Assembly: GCA_030770545.1 (NCBI GenBank)
Contig: CM061106.1
Span: 13,875,001-13,939,000, forward strand
Reading direction: 5' to 3'
Source of the DNA: Macropodus opercularis
Taxonomy: Eukaryota > Chordata > Actinopteri > Anabantiformes > Osphronemidae
DNA: 64,000 bases
The translations under genes and the position numbers were made by a program. Under the pieces are notes generated by a model that was not told the origin of the DNA, did not search any database, and saw nothing but the letters and a program-made list of their open reading frames with translations. Shown here piece after piece: positions 32,776-42,569 of this stretch. Positions within the stretch are counted from its first letter, which is position 1, and each line of letters starts with the position of its first letter.

Positions 32776-34340
32776 TCCTGTCCTGTTGTGTTCAGCTCTG
32801 ACTTTAGTTTCTTCTAGCAGGACGACGTCGTGTGGAGAAGCAGCTCATCTCCAGAGATTTGATGCTTTGTTGTAATTGTGCCTCCTGCGACGTCTTTGTT
32901 CTCGTTGGATTGGAGCAGAGCTGGACTCTGTGGAGAATCTCCACCAACGCCAGACGCATCCAAGCTTCCACGTTGTTCCTTCATAGACTCAGGGTGTCCG
33001 CTGTGTTTTGTGTTTGTGATCCTCTGTTCTTGTGAGGTTGTGTCTTTGTGTAGTTTGTGTATATCAGTGTTAAACAGTCTAATGAGCTGCTGGTTCCTTC
33101 TGATTCCTTCTAACGTCTTCTCCTTTGCTGAATTCTCAACCGATCTGCAGAATCTCGTGTGTTCTCAGCTTTTCCTCCTCTCATTTTAACTGGTTTTAGA
33201 CACAGAGGGAATGAACTGGACACTTTCTGTGAAACTTGTGAAGTGTTTTCAGACGTCACTTCCTCTGGGAACGTTTTTCAGTAACGCTTTAATTTGTGTT
33301 TGTATTTTGTTGTAGTGGTGGATGAGGCTTTTCCATCAGGTTTTATTTAATATCTAGTTAAATCTTCTCCTAAATGGGTCCAGATGACTCATAAGCCCAC
33401 TGTCACTGAGGACTGAGCTGAAGCATCGTCTGCCTCCTGCTCTTTGGTTTTAACAGCCTCATAGGCCTGTGTGTGTTAAACCTCAGAGACTTTAAGAAAA
33501 CACAGAACAAGCCTCAACTGTTTTTAGAACCAGTTTAATTCACCAAGTTGAAGAAGCATCAACACACGTTTAACAACATTTGTACTGACACAGCCAAGTT
33601 TTTAAAGGATCTCTGGGTTATGTGTGAAATTAATACACAGGTTATTAAGAATTGAAAATAAAACTGGAGTAGTTTTATGTAATGTTTTCATTAAATAGAG
33701 ACTGAGAGAACGAGGCTGGTCCTGAAAGGTGTAAACACTTATTAATTCCCAGCTTCCTTAAACGTCTCAGTCTTTGACACAGAGGCTCCAACTAGTTTGT
33801 CTTGTCCATCACAGATTCCATCCAAACCTTGTTCTGAGGATTTCAGCTCTTCAAGGACTCAAACTCCTCAAATGTCTTAATGTTGAGTTGTGACAACACC
33901 TTTATTGTTGTGATGATGATCACACTGAGTTGAGGGAATGAACAATGCTTTGTTGGAGAGAACTTCTGAAGAGCGTCGTGGTTTCATGGCTCCATGTGTC
34001 AACATTTCTAACCAGCGCTTCATGGACATATTCAGTTCATGTCACAGGTACCAGCTGCAGCATCTGTAGACAGATATAGATCCTGAAACACAGAAAAGAG
34101 ACGATGACACACGGGAAACGTGGCTTCACTTGGCTGAGTTCTCCTCCGGTATGAAGGACACAGAAACTCACGCTGGTCCAAACCACAGCCTCCACTGCCC
34201 CCTACTGCTGAAGATAAAGCTCTGCCCTGGACCAAACTAGATGTTGCTCACATTAAGGCAAAAGTCATTCTGTCCACACTAATGAGACAAATGACACCAA
34301 CTGACGTCACACACACATCCACACATGTGAGCACACGTCA
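32776..34340. other. Intergenic, no gene
   Basis: No coding sequence that could be assigned to a family was found on either strand. Confidence 0.35.
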
Positions 34341-34343
34341 GTG

Positions 34344-34805
34344 GAGCATCACACTGACTCACTAAGAGCAGATCTAAGGTCAGTGGAGCATCACACTGAC
34401 TCACTAAGAGCAGATCTAAGGTCAGTGGAGCATCACACTGACTCACTAAGAGCAGATCTAAGGTCAGTGGAGCATCACACTGACTCACTAAGAGCAGATC
34501 TAAGGTCAGTGGAGCATCACACCGACTCACTAAGAGCAGATCTAAGGTCAGCGGAGCATCACACTGACTCACTAAGAGCAGATCTAAGATCAGTGGAGCA
34601 TCACACTGACTCACTAAGAGCAGATCTAAGGTCAGTGGAGCATCACACTGACTCACTAAGAGCAGATCTAAGGTCAGTGGAGCATCACACTGACTCACTA
34701 AGAGCAGATCTAAGGTCAGTGGAGCATCACACTGACTCACTAAGAGCAGATCTAAGATCAGTGGAGCATCACACTGACTCACTAAGTGCAGATCTAAGGT
34801 CAGTG
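34344..34805. repeat. 42-bp minisatellite, 11 copies
   Basis: The unit AGTGGAGCATCACACTGACT + CACTAAGAGCAGATCTAAGG + TC repeats eleven times with only scattered substitutions. Because 42 is a multiple of 3 and the unit lacks stops in one frame on each strand, both strands show long open frames (14-residue repeats); these are artefacts of periodicity. Confidence 0.95.
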
Positions 34806-35236
34806 GGACATTTCTGATCATGGTTCAGTCTCATCTAGTTTCATTCTGTCCACTCAGCCTTTCTGCTACTTTCCACTTAGTTCATTACCAAATTTATGTT
34901 TAATTATGATACAGTCAGCATCAAATCACATTTGAAGGATCAACATCAGTCTGACACAGTTTAACCAACGTTTCTAAATCGTGTCTTGTTCCAGTTTCCA
35001 TCTTGAGCAGCAGGGACTTTCAGTCGAGTTCAGAGCAGAAGTGCAGCAGCTTCCTTCCAGCTCATCTGAACGTCTTGGACTGAAGCTCACACACCTGCAC
35101 ACGTTTAGCATCAAGTCTGCTGACTCGGCAGATTTCATTGTCAATAAACTGCTGATTCATCAGTTTAGTGACAACTTCCTGTTGGTCTAAAGACAGAATA
35201 ACTGTGTGGTGACCAACATCTTCTCTACTTGGAAAC
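34806..35236. other. Intergenic, no gene
   Basis: Nothing recognised between the minisatellite and the solo LTR. Confidence 0.35.
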
Positions 35237-35590
35237 TGTGGGAGAAAATTGACAAATGGCTTCTGTGTTTGCTAGTAATAGAGGACTTTGGTGTTTCACA
35301 AGAAACAGTCTCCACCTGGGGGTTCGTCTGTTGGTCAAATGGAATAAAAATTGTAGATAAGCGAGGCCACCAGAATGTATCACCCTGTGAATGGAGGATA
35401 AACCCTGCCTGTGTTTATAAGAAAGTTTGGTCTAACACTCAAGCAGAAGACACTAAGATGCTGTCCAGTGATCTTCTCCGTGCCGGCATGTATTAAACAG
35501 AGACGATTCATCACATTTCCAGGTTTTGATTCCTTCAATTATTTTTAAAATGAGCAACTCTCAAATTAAGGTAGAAGATTTTTTTCCACA
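35237..35590 (+). mobile_element. Solo LTR of retrovirus family E
   Basis: Same LTR as 18928-19334: begins TGTGGGAGAAA, ends TTTTTTCCACA, and shares CAAATGGAATAAA and CAGGTTTTGATTC blocks in the same order. It is shorter (354 bp) by internal deletions. No flanking retroviral sequence and no exact target duplication were found. Confidence 0.8.
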
Positions 35591-35794
35591 ACAAAACATC
35601 AGATGACACAAAAACAACAGTCGTCTGGCTGATCTGATGCTGACTGTTCTCTCTGTCTCCGTCTTTCTGCCACAGCATCACTGAGAAGGTTGGAGCATTA
35701 CAGGAAACACTGGAATCTCTGCTGTGACACTAACTGAGTTAACAAGACTGATGGAAGCAGCACAGACTGACTCCAACCTCTACTGACCTCAGAG

Positions 35795-35954
35795 TCACCT
35801 GTCGACAGACTGGACCAGGTCACGAAGACGCTTCACTGATGAATCCTGCAGGTTGTTTCCACTCAGGTCCAGTTGTGTCAGATGTGACGGGTTGGACTTC
35901 AGAGCTGAGGCCAGAGAATCACAGCTGATCTCTGACAAACTGCAGCTAATCAAT
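35795..35954 (-). CDS. NLR gene: terminal LRR exon with stop codon
   Basis: Follows the same TATTCAG acceptor as the other LRR exons and encodes LISCSLSEISCDSLASALKS and the shared LDLSGNNLQDSSV core. It then diverges to KRLRDLVQSVDR and a TGA at 35795-35797, instead of the KHLCGFLESPHCRLETL end. It is therefore the likely last coding exon of the large minus-strand NLR gene. The chromovirus is inserted 17 bp upstream of its acceptor side, in the preceding intron. Confidence 0.7.
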
Positions 35955-35971
35955 CTGAATAAAGAACCAAA

Positions 35972-36879
35972 TGTTATGATTACGGTGGCAGAAAACTTAG
36001 GGGGGGGTGATGGAATAGGCTGAACCAAGTCGAGGGATGAATATTAACGAGTTTATTATGACAGTAGTAACAGAGATGGAGGAAAATATGATAAAGCGTG
36101 TGGGAGTCAGCAGCCCAGGAAGGCGGTGGAGAGTGAAGAGGTGATGGCTGACGGCAGGCGAGAAGGGAATGGCTTGAGAACCTGGGGAATATGATAGAAA
36201 GTGAAGTGGTCCGGGAAGGTCTGCAGAGAGGCGTGGCTTGGTCGGGGTTCGCAGAGTGGGTGAACCTCCACCGGGCCGCCGGGGGTGGGTTCGGGAACTT
36301 CCGGGTTCGGATCGCCGCGCTGCAACTGACGAGACGGATCCTTCCTGTGGCTTGAAAAGCGGGTTAGCAGACAGGAAAACAAAACACCGGGCGACAGAGT
36401 AATCCAAGGAGGAAACAAAAGGCGAGCCGAACAAAAACACGGCCGATAGGTCCAGAATAGTCGGAGAAGCTGACGGCGCACCGCAGGCGCTCGTAGCCCG
36501 CTCCGGCGAACAGAGTCTTAATTCGCACTTACTGGTGCAGGCAGAGACGGCGTGGACCGCCGGAACACGGAGCAGAGAGAGTCAGGGACAAGCGTAGTTA
36601 CTTCACAGATCCGTGGGCGTCAAAACAAGAACAAGGTAACTCCAAGAAAACGAAAAAAACTCACGGTTGACGAGACGAGGTCCTAGGCGGGTCTTGTGTC
36701 GTGACAGTAACATTTGACGGTCCGACGGCGAAGTGAGCTGAGGGGAGAGCTTAAGAAGGGAGTTAACAAGCCAGATGAGAGTAATCATGGGCAGGTGAGC
36801 GGAGCAGGTGTGGTGAGTGTCTCCGCCGGAGCCTTTCAGAATAAAAGCCTCCGGCGGAGCTGAAGTGTGGATCATGACA
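35972..36879 (-). repeat. 3' LTR of the chromovirus
   Basis: 908 bp, TG...CA ends. Read by eye against the other LTR, it differs at five positions (near 36202, 36281, 36339, 36571 and 36744), about 0.55%. It is preceded on the minus strand by the polypurine tract. Confidence 0.93.
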
Positions 36880-36894
36880 GTACCCCTCCCTCAA
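36880..36894 (-). other. Polypurine tract of the chromovirus
   Basis: On the minus strand GAGGGAGGGGTAC sits directly against the 3' LTR, the expected primer site for plus-strand DNA synthesis. Confidence 0.75.
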
Positions 36895-39800
36895 TGGCCG
36901 TCTCCAGACGGCCTATCGGGCTGATCGGGGTGGCTGGCATGGAAATCACGGATCAGATCCTGGTCAAGAATGAAGCTCCGGGGAATCCAGGACCGCTCCT
37001 CTGGGCCGTAACCCTCCCAATCCACCAGGTATTGGAGTCCTCTACCTCGTCGACGGGAGCTGATGATGTCACGGACCGTGTAGACCGGAGTGCCCTCGAC
37101 GAGCCGAGGAGGTGGAGGGGGACGGGGGGCAGGGACTAATGGACTGGAAACCACTGGCTTGATCCGTGAGACATGGAAGGTGGGATGAATCCTGAGGGTT
37201 CGGGGCAGACGAAGGCGGACGGCAGCCGGGCTGATGATCCTGGTAATCGGGAAGGGTCCGATGAAGCGAGGGGCCAGCTTTGGGGAACGCACCTTTAGCG
37301 GAATGTCCCGGGTGGAGAGCCAAACCCTCTGGCCTACCGAGTACCGAGGGGCTGGCCGACGATGTAGATTGGCTTGGCGCTCATAGGTAGACACAGAGGC
37401 GACCAGAGCCCGTCGTGCTCGCCTCCAGGCCAGATGGCAACGGCGAGCAGCATCCGCCGCCGAGGGAACTGTAGCTTGCCCCAGCTGTGGTTCAAACAGC
37501 GGTGGTTGGTATCCATAAACCACGTAGAAGGGGGAGTATCCTGTGGCTGATGAAATCAAGGAGTTGTGCGCATACTCGGCCCATGACAGCTCATCAGCCC
37601 AGGAAGAGGGGTTAGCCGCCGCAAGGTGGCGTAAGCTCACCTCCAGTTCCTGATTCAGCCTCTCCGTCTGCCCGTTGGTCTGGGGGTGGTACCCAGAGGA
37701 GAGGCTGATCTTGATGCCCAACATCTTGCAGAACTCCGCCCAGAAGTTTGCCGTGAACTGCGGTCCTCGATCCGACACGAGGTCCTCCGGTATTCCATGG
37801 AGTCTGATTACATGGTCAATCAGGAGGTGCGCAGTTTCGGGGGCTGAAGGCAGCTTGGGGAGCGCAATGAAATGAGCCATCTTGGAGAAACGATCAATGA
37901 TTGAGAGGATGGTGGTCTTACCCTTAGAAGCGGGGAGTCCGGTGACAAAATCCATCGCCACATGCGACCAGGGTCTCTTAGGTATAGGCAGAGGGCGTAG
38001 CAGACCGGCGGGAGGCTGGTTCGATGTCTTCACCCTCGCACAAGAGGAGCAGGCGGAGATGTAAGCCCTGGTGTCCGGCTGGATGGATGGCCACCAGAAC
38101 CTCTGGGAGAGGACCCGTAGAGTGCGGCCCACTCCTGGATGGACGGACAGACGAGAGTCGTGACAAAATTGCAGTACCTTGGAGCGCAGGTGGCGTGGTA
38201 CAAAAAGGCAGTGGCTAGGACATCTGGGGGGAGCGTGATGTCGGAGAGAGGCTTGGCGAACCTCCACCTCAAGGTCCAAGCGGGCCGCGCCCAACCGTAC
38301 CGAGGCTGGCAGGATGAACTTGCCTGGTCCTGACTCGGGGTTCGTCGAGAAAACCCTGGAGAGGGCGTCTGCTCTGCTGTTTTCTGAACCGGGACGAAAA
38401 GAGAGGACAAAGTTAAACCGTTCAAAGAAAATGGCCCACCTGGCCTGCCTGGAGTTCAGTCTCTTGGCTGATCGGAGGTACTCCAGGTTCTTGTGATCTG
38501 TTAGGACAGTGAATGGATGCTTAGCCCCCTCGAGCCAGTGTCGCCACTCCTCCAGAGCCAACTTGACTGCCAACAGTTCCCGATTGCCGACGTCGTAGTT
38601 TCTTTCAGACTCCGACAGCTTCCTTGAAAAGAACGCGCAGGGATGTAATTTGGCGTCCCGTCTGGCCCTCTGGGATAGGACCGCACCTACCCCACAGTCC
38701 GAGGCGTCCACCTCGACGACAAATGGTAGGTCCGGGTCAGGCAGGGTGAGAATGGGTGCTGACGTGAACAGGGTCTCGAGGTGGGCAAAAGCCTCCTCTG
38801 CTCGGGGCCCCCAACAGAAAAGGTTCTTGGATGATGTCAGCCTATGAAGCGGGGCGGCAATGGCACTATACCCCCTTATGAAACGCCGGTAGAAATTAGC
38901 AAATCCCAGAAAACGCTGTAGCTGCTTCCTGGACTGTGGAGAGGGCCAGGTTCTGACGGCTCGTACCTTATTTGGGTCCATGGAGATACGGTCGGCCTGC
39001 ACAATGAAACTGAGGAATGTGGTGGAAGAAACGTGGAACTCGCACTTCTCTGCTTTGCAATACAACTGGTTCTGGAGGAGTCTCTGTAGAACAGCACGGA
39101 CATGGTTGACGTGGTCAGCTTCGCTCTGAGAAAAGATCAAGATATCGTCGAGATACACAAAGACAAATCGATTTAGCATATCCCCCAGAATGTCGTTCAC
39201 CATGTTTTGAAAAACGGCTGGTGCGTTAGTGAGGCCAAAGGGCATGACCAAATACTCAAAGTGGCCGGCCGGGGTATTGAAGGCGGTCTTCCATTCGTCC
39301 CCCTCTCGGATCCGAACAAGGTGGTACGCGTTTCTGAGGTCTAGTCGCGAAAAGATCTTGGCTCCCTTTAACAATTCAAACGCCGAGGCGATGAGCGGAA
39401 GAGGATAGCGATTCTTCACCGTGATAAGGTTGAGTCCGCGGTAGTCAATACAGGGCCGGAGGCCGCCGTCTTTCTTGTCCACAAAAAAGAAACCGGCCCC
39501 TGCAGGAGACGTGGATGGCCGGATGATTCCAGAATCCAAGGAATCCTGGATATATCTCTCCATTGCTACCCGTTCCGGTCCGGACAGAGAATACAAACGA
39601 CCTCTAGGCGGCGCAGTTCCGGGGAGGAGCTCAATGGCACAGTCATAATGACGGTGTGGGGGCAAAGAGATGGCGCGGCTTTTGCTAAAAACAGTCTTTA
39701 AATCATGATACTGAATCGGTACCTTGGTCAGGTCTGGGGGTTCCTCTGCTCCGGGGAAAGTCCCAGAAACCGGAGGACGAGCGGAACGAAGGCAGGAGAG

Positions 39801-40202
39801 TGAGCATTTTGACCCCCATCCCAGTACTCTGCCCGAGGCCCAGTCCATATGCGGGTTGTGGTCTTGGAGCCAGGATATTCCTAGAACGACCGGAGGGTCG
39901 GCCGATTCCACGACATGGAAGGCGGTCTGATCCCTGTGGTTGTCGAGAAGAACTGGGACAGGCAAGGTGGTAAGTTCAATGGAGTGTAGTAACGTGTTGT
40001 TGAGAGATCGTACCTGAACCGGGCTAGACAGGCGCTTGGTGGGCAGGCGTAATTGGCGGACAAGAGCTATAGAAATGAAGTTGGTATCTGCTCCGGAGTC
40101 GATCAGGGCAGAGACAGAGCGGCAGTGTGGCGAGGTCCCAATGGTTACGGAGATAAGCGGGCGTGCTGCGGGGGATTTGGCCAGAGAGCCGCTCAGAAGC
40201 AC
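36891..40202 (-). CDS. pol: Chromovirus Pol: protease, RT, RNase H, integrase, chromodomain
   Basis: An uninterrupted frame of about 1,100 codons. Order: aspartic protease with ALIDSGADTNFIS (catalytic Asp about residue 35); reverse transcriptase with YLDDILIF (about 349); RNase H with VEVDASD (about 498) and TDHKNLEYL; integrase with HHCC-type zinc region (about 680-715) and catalytic D, D, E in MDFVTG (about 749), SDRGPQF (about 809) and QTERLNQE (about 847); and a C-terminal chromodomain (about 1036-1085, QYLVDWEGYGPEERSWIP). It copies element RNA to DNA and integrates it, and the chromodomain likely guides integration to modified chromatin. It is in the -1 frame relative to gag. The frame is open for about 55 nt upstream of the GTG at 40202, so it overlaps the gag end and is probably made by frameshifting rather than from its own start. 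All catalytic motifs checked are present. Confidence 0.94.
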   Translation of the reverse strand: MLLSGSLAKSPAARPLISVTIGTSPHCRSVSALIDSGADTNFISIALVRQLRLPTKRLSSPVQVRSLNNTLLHSIELTTLPVPVLLDNHRDQTAFHVVESADPPVVLGISWLQDHNPHMDWASGRVLGWGSKCSLSCLRSARPPVSGTFPGAEEPPDLTKVPIQYHDLKTVFSKSRAISLPPHRHYDCAIELLPGTAPPRGRLYSLSGPERVAMERYIQDSLDSGIIRPSTSPAGAGFFFVDKKDGGLRPCIDYRGLNLITVKNRYPLPLIASAFELLKGAKIFSRLDLRNAYHLVRIREGDEWKTAFNTPAGHFEYLVMPFGLTNAPAVFQNMVNDILGDMLNRFVFVYLDDILIFSQSEADHVNHVRAVLQRLLQNQLYCKAEKCEFHVSSTTFLSFIVQADRISMDPNKVRAVRTWPSPQSRKQLQRFLGFANFYRRFIRGYSAIAAPLHRLTSSKNLFCWGPRAEEAFAHLETLFTSAPILTLPDPDLPFVVEVDASDCGVGAVLSQRARRDAKLHPCAFFSRKLSESERNYDVGNRELLAVKLALEEWRHWLEGAKHPFTVLTDHKNLEYLRSAKRLNSRQARWAIFFERFNFVLSFRPGSENSRADALSRVFSTNPESGPGKFILPASVRLGAARLDLEVEVRQASLRHHAPPRCPSHCLFVPRHLRSKVLQFCHDSRLSVHPGVGRTLRVLSQRFWWPSIQPDTRAYISACSSCARVKTSNQPPAGLLRPLPIPKRPWSHVAMDFVTGLPASKGKTTILSIIDRFSKMAHFIALPKLPSAPETAHLLIDHVIRLHGIPEDLVSDRGPQFTANFWAEFCKMLGIKISLSSGYHPQTNGQTERLNQELEVSLRHLAAANPSSWADELSWAEYAHNSLISSATGYSPFYVVYGYQPPLFEPQLGQATVPSAADAARRCHLAWRRARRALVASVSTYERQANLHRRPAPRYSVGQRVWLSTRDIPLKVRSPKLAPRFIGPFPITRIISPAAVRLRLPRTLRIHPTFHVSRIKPVVSSPLVPAPRPPPPPRLVEGTPVYTVRDIISSRRRGRGLQYLVDWEGYGPEERSWIPRSFILDQDLIRDFHASHPDQPDRPSGDGH

Positions 40203-40213
40203 CCCCGCTGGGG

Positions 40214-41140
40214 CTACTGAGCCGCCCCTTTTGCTGGACAGCGGCCTATCAGATGCCCCCTAGAGCCACAGTAAAAGCACAGCCCCAGATTCCGGCGTCT
40301 CTGGCGTTCCCCTTCGGTGAGCCTTTGTCTCCCGAGCTGCATGGGCTCCGGCGTAAATCTGTCCGAGGGTTCGAGAGACTGGACAGGGTTAGAGTAGGTG
40401 TCGGCGGCACTCACCCGAGTTCGAGGTCCATTCCGGCATCGCTGTCGCTCCAAAAAGCGTTGCTCGGCCCGAGTGGCCAGGTCGATGAGTTCATCCAACG
40501 AGGTCGGCTCTGCTTGGTAGGAGAGAGCGTCCTTGATCCTTTCGTTCAGGCCGACATAAAACTGGTCCTGTAGCGCCGGCTCATTCCAGGCACTGTCGGC
40601 CGCTAGTGTTCTGAAATCAATGACGTAATCGACCAAAGGACGGTCTCCCTGTGAAAGAGAGGTGAGCCCCCTCCTGGCCTCCGTCTGCGGCCTTACCGGG
40701 TCGAAGACTCGGGAGAGCTGTTCTCCAAACTCCCTGAAGGTCTGGCAATAGGGCTCACCTCGTCGCCAAGCGGCTGTCGCCCATACTGCAGCCCGACCCC
40801 CGAGCAAAGCCAGGGTGTAAGCCACTTTAACGTCCTCTGAACGAAAAGCCGATGCCTGGACCCGGAACATGCCCTCACACTGGGTCAGGAAGGCGCGGCT
40901 GAGTCCGGGCTCCCCATGGTAACGAGCCGGAGGGGGTAGTCGGGGCTCCGAGACAGGAGTTGGAGACCTGGGAGGAGAAACAGGTAGCGGAGCGAGAGGT
41001 GTCTCTGACGGAGGAGGGGATAACCGGTGAGATATATGTTCAAGGGTGGAAGAAATACGTAATAGCCGAGCGTCCAGATCATTAAGGGCAATTTCTACAC
41101 TGGCTGGCCAGGAAAGTGGAGTGGGTTCAGCGGATTCCAT
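40214..41140 (-). CDS. gag: Chromovirus Gag
   Basis: 308 residues, starting ATG at 41140, 16 bp from the 5' LTR edge (MESAEPTPLSWPASVEIALN). It has an N-terminal segment with a proline-rich stretch, a retrotransposon gag core (AFLTQCEGMFRVQ, YVIDFRTLAADSAWNE, DQFYVGLNERIKDAL) and one C-terminal CCHC zinc knuckle, CFYCGSRGHLIGRCP. It forms the particle and binds element RNA. The stop is at 40214-40216. The pol frame overlaps by about 45 nt, with an AAAAGGGG tract at 40225-40232 as a candidate -1 slip site. Confidence 0.93.
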   Translation of the reverse strand: MESAEPTPLSWPASVEIALNDLDARLLRISSTLEHISHRLSPPPSETPLAPLPVSPPRSPTPVSEPRLPPPARYHGEPGLSRAFLTQCEGMFRVQASAFRSEDVKVAYTLALLGGRAAVWATAAWRRGEPYCQTFREFGEQLSRVFDPVRPQTEARRGLTSLSQGDRPLVDYVIDFRTLAADSAWNEPALQDQFYVGLNERIKDALSYQAEPTSLDELIDLATRAEQRFLERQRCRNGPRTRVSAADTYSNPVQSLEPSDRFTPEPMQLGRQRLTEGERQRRRNLGLCFYCGSRGHLIGRCPAKGAAQ

Positions 41141-41144
41141 GTTG

Positions 41145-41154
41145 GTCGGACCGT
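41145..41154 (-). other. Candidate self-priming primer-binding site
   Basis: On the minus strand ACGGTCCGAC lies 2 nt inside the 5' LTR and shows no obvious tRNA 3'-end match (no TGG start). It is exactly complementary to GTCGGACCGT within the LTR (minus strand, 41911-41902), a likely RNA 5' leader position. Confidence 0.55.
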
Positions 41155-41156
41155 AC

Positions 41157-42064
41157 TGTTATGATTACGGTGGCAGAAAACTTAGGGGGGGGTGATGGAA
41201 TAGGCTGAACCAAGTCGAGGGATGAATATTAACGAGTTTATTATGACAGTAGTAACAGAGATGGAGGAAAATATGATAAAGCGTGTGGGAGTCAGCAGCC
41301 CAGGAAGGCGGTGGAGAGTGAAGAGGTGATGGCTGACGGCAGGCGAGAAGGGAATGGCTTGAGAACCTGGGGAATATGATAGAAAGGGAAGTGGTCCGGG
41401 AAGGTCTGCAGAGAGGCGTGGCTTGGTCGGGGTTCGCAGAGTGGGTGAACCTCCACCGGGCCGCCGAGGGTGGGTTCGGGAACTTCCGGGTTCGGATCGC
41501 CGCGCTGCAACTGACGAGACGGATCCTTCCTGTGGCTTGAAAAGCGGGTTAGCAGACAGGAAAACAAAACACCAGGCGACAGAGTAATCCAAGGAGGAAA
41601 CAAAAGGCGAGCCGAACAAAAACACGGCCGATAGGTCCAGAATAGTCGGAGAAGCTGACGGCGCACCGCAGGCGCTCGTAGCCCGCTCCGGCGAACAGAG
41701 TCTTAATTCGCACTTACTGGTGCAGGCAGAGACGGCGTGGACCGCCGGAACACGGAACAGAGAGAGTCAGGGACAAGCGTAGTTACTTCACAGATCCGTG
41801 GGCGTCAAAACAAGAACAAGGTAACTCCAAGAAAACGAAAAAAACTCACGGTTGACGAGACGAGGTCCTAGGCGGGTCTTGTGTCGTGACAGTAACATTT
41901 GACGGTCCGACGGCGAAGTGAGCTGAGGGAAGAGCTTAAGAAGGGAGTTAACAAGCCAGATGAGAGTAATCATGGGCAGGTGAGCGGAGCAGGTGTGGTG
42001 AGTGTCTCCGCCGGAGCCTTTCAGAATAAAAGCCTCCGGCGGAGCTGAAGTGTGGATCATGACA
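41157..42064 (-). repeat. 5' LTR of the chromovirus
   Basis: 908 bp. On the minus strand a TTAAG (TATA-like) motif at about 41935-41939 lies some 27 nt before GTCGGACCGT (41911-41902), which could mark the RNA start. Confidence 0.93.
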
Positions 42065-42323
42065 CCAAAGATAGAAAACAAAGAGTCAGCTTGAAACCAT
42101 TCAGTGTCTCATTGTGTATTTGGAGCTGAAGACGCTTCAGGAAGTAGAAGTTTAGAAACTTGAAATAACAGTCAACACACTAAACCACAGAAGAAGAAAC
42201 CAGACGTTACCATGGAGACCCTCAGAGTGGATCAGTGGAACATCAGCCTCATGTCTGGAGTTTAGTGTCACCACAACGTTCACATCACATTAATCTACAC
42301 AGAACTAAAACATGGAGTCTGAC

Positions 42324-42497
42324 CTCAAAGTCTCCAGTCGACAGTGAGGACTCTCCAGAAAACCACACAGATGCTTCACTGATGAATCCTGCAGGTTGTT
42401 TCCACTCAAGTCCAGTTGTGTCAGATGTGACGGGTTTGACTTCAGAGCTGAGGCCAGAGAATCACAGCTGATCTCTGACAAACTGCAGTTCATCAAT
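42324..42497 (-). CDS. NLR gene: LRR exon 13
   Basis: 174 bp between a TTTATTCAG acceptor and a TTTGAG|GTCAGA donor. Reads LMNCSLSEISCDS and LDLSGNNLQ, then the common core. The following intron towards 35954 holds the chromovirus, and the preceding one the piggyBac element. Confidence 0.85.
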
Positions 42498-42569
42498 CTG
42501 AATAAAGAACCAAAGATGAAACAGTAGAAAACAAAGAGTCAGACGACGCTTCGGGAAGTAGACGTTTAA

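Larger units (their letters stand above)
35972..42064 (-). mobile_element. Full-length Ty3/gypsy chromovirus
   Basis: A complete 6,093-bp LTR retrotransposon lies on the minus strand inside an intron of the NLR gene. Two 908-bp LTRs (TGTTATGATT...GGATCATGACA on the + strand) flank open gag and pol frames. The insertion is bounded by an exact 5-bp target duplication CCAAA (35967-35971 and 42065-42069), and other LRR introns in the window show the empty site AGAACCAAAGATGAAACAG. A C-terminal chromodomain in pol places it in the chromovirus (sushi-like) branch. LTR identity and open frames point to recent insertion. Confidence 0.95.

Noticed and set aside
34344..34805. CRISPR-like array
   Set aside because: Repeats are contiguous without unique spacers, and the genome is eukaryotic; it is a minisatellite.
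34279..34821. 158- and 180-residue repetitive proteins
   Set aside because: Both strands are open only because a 42-bp stop-free unit repeats; no start context, splice or family support.
35237..35590. An independent cellular gene suggested by a 96-residue + frame
   Set aside because: The whole stretch aligns with the retroviral LTR at 18928, so the frame is accidental.
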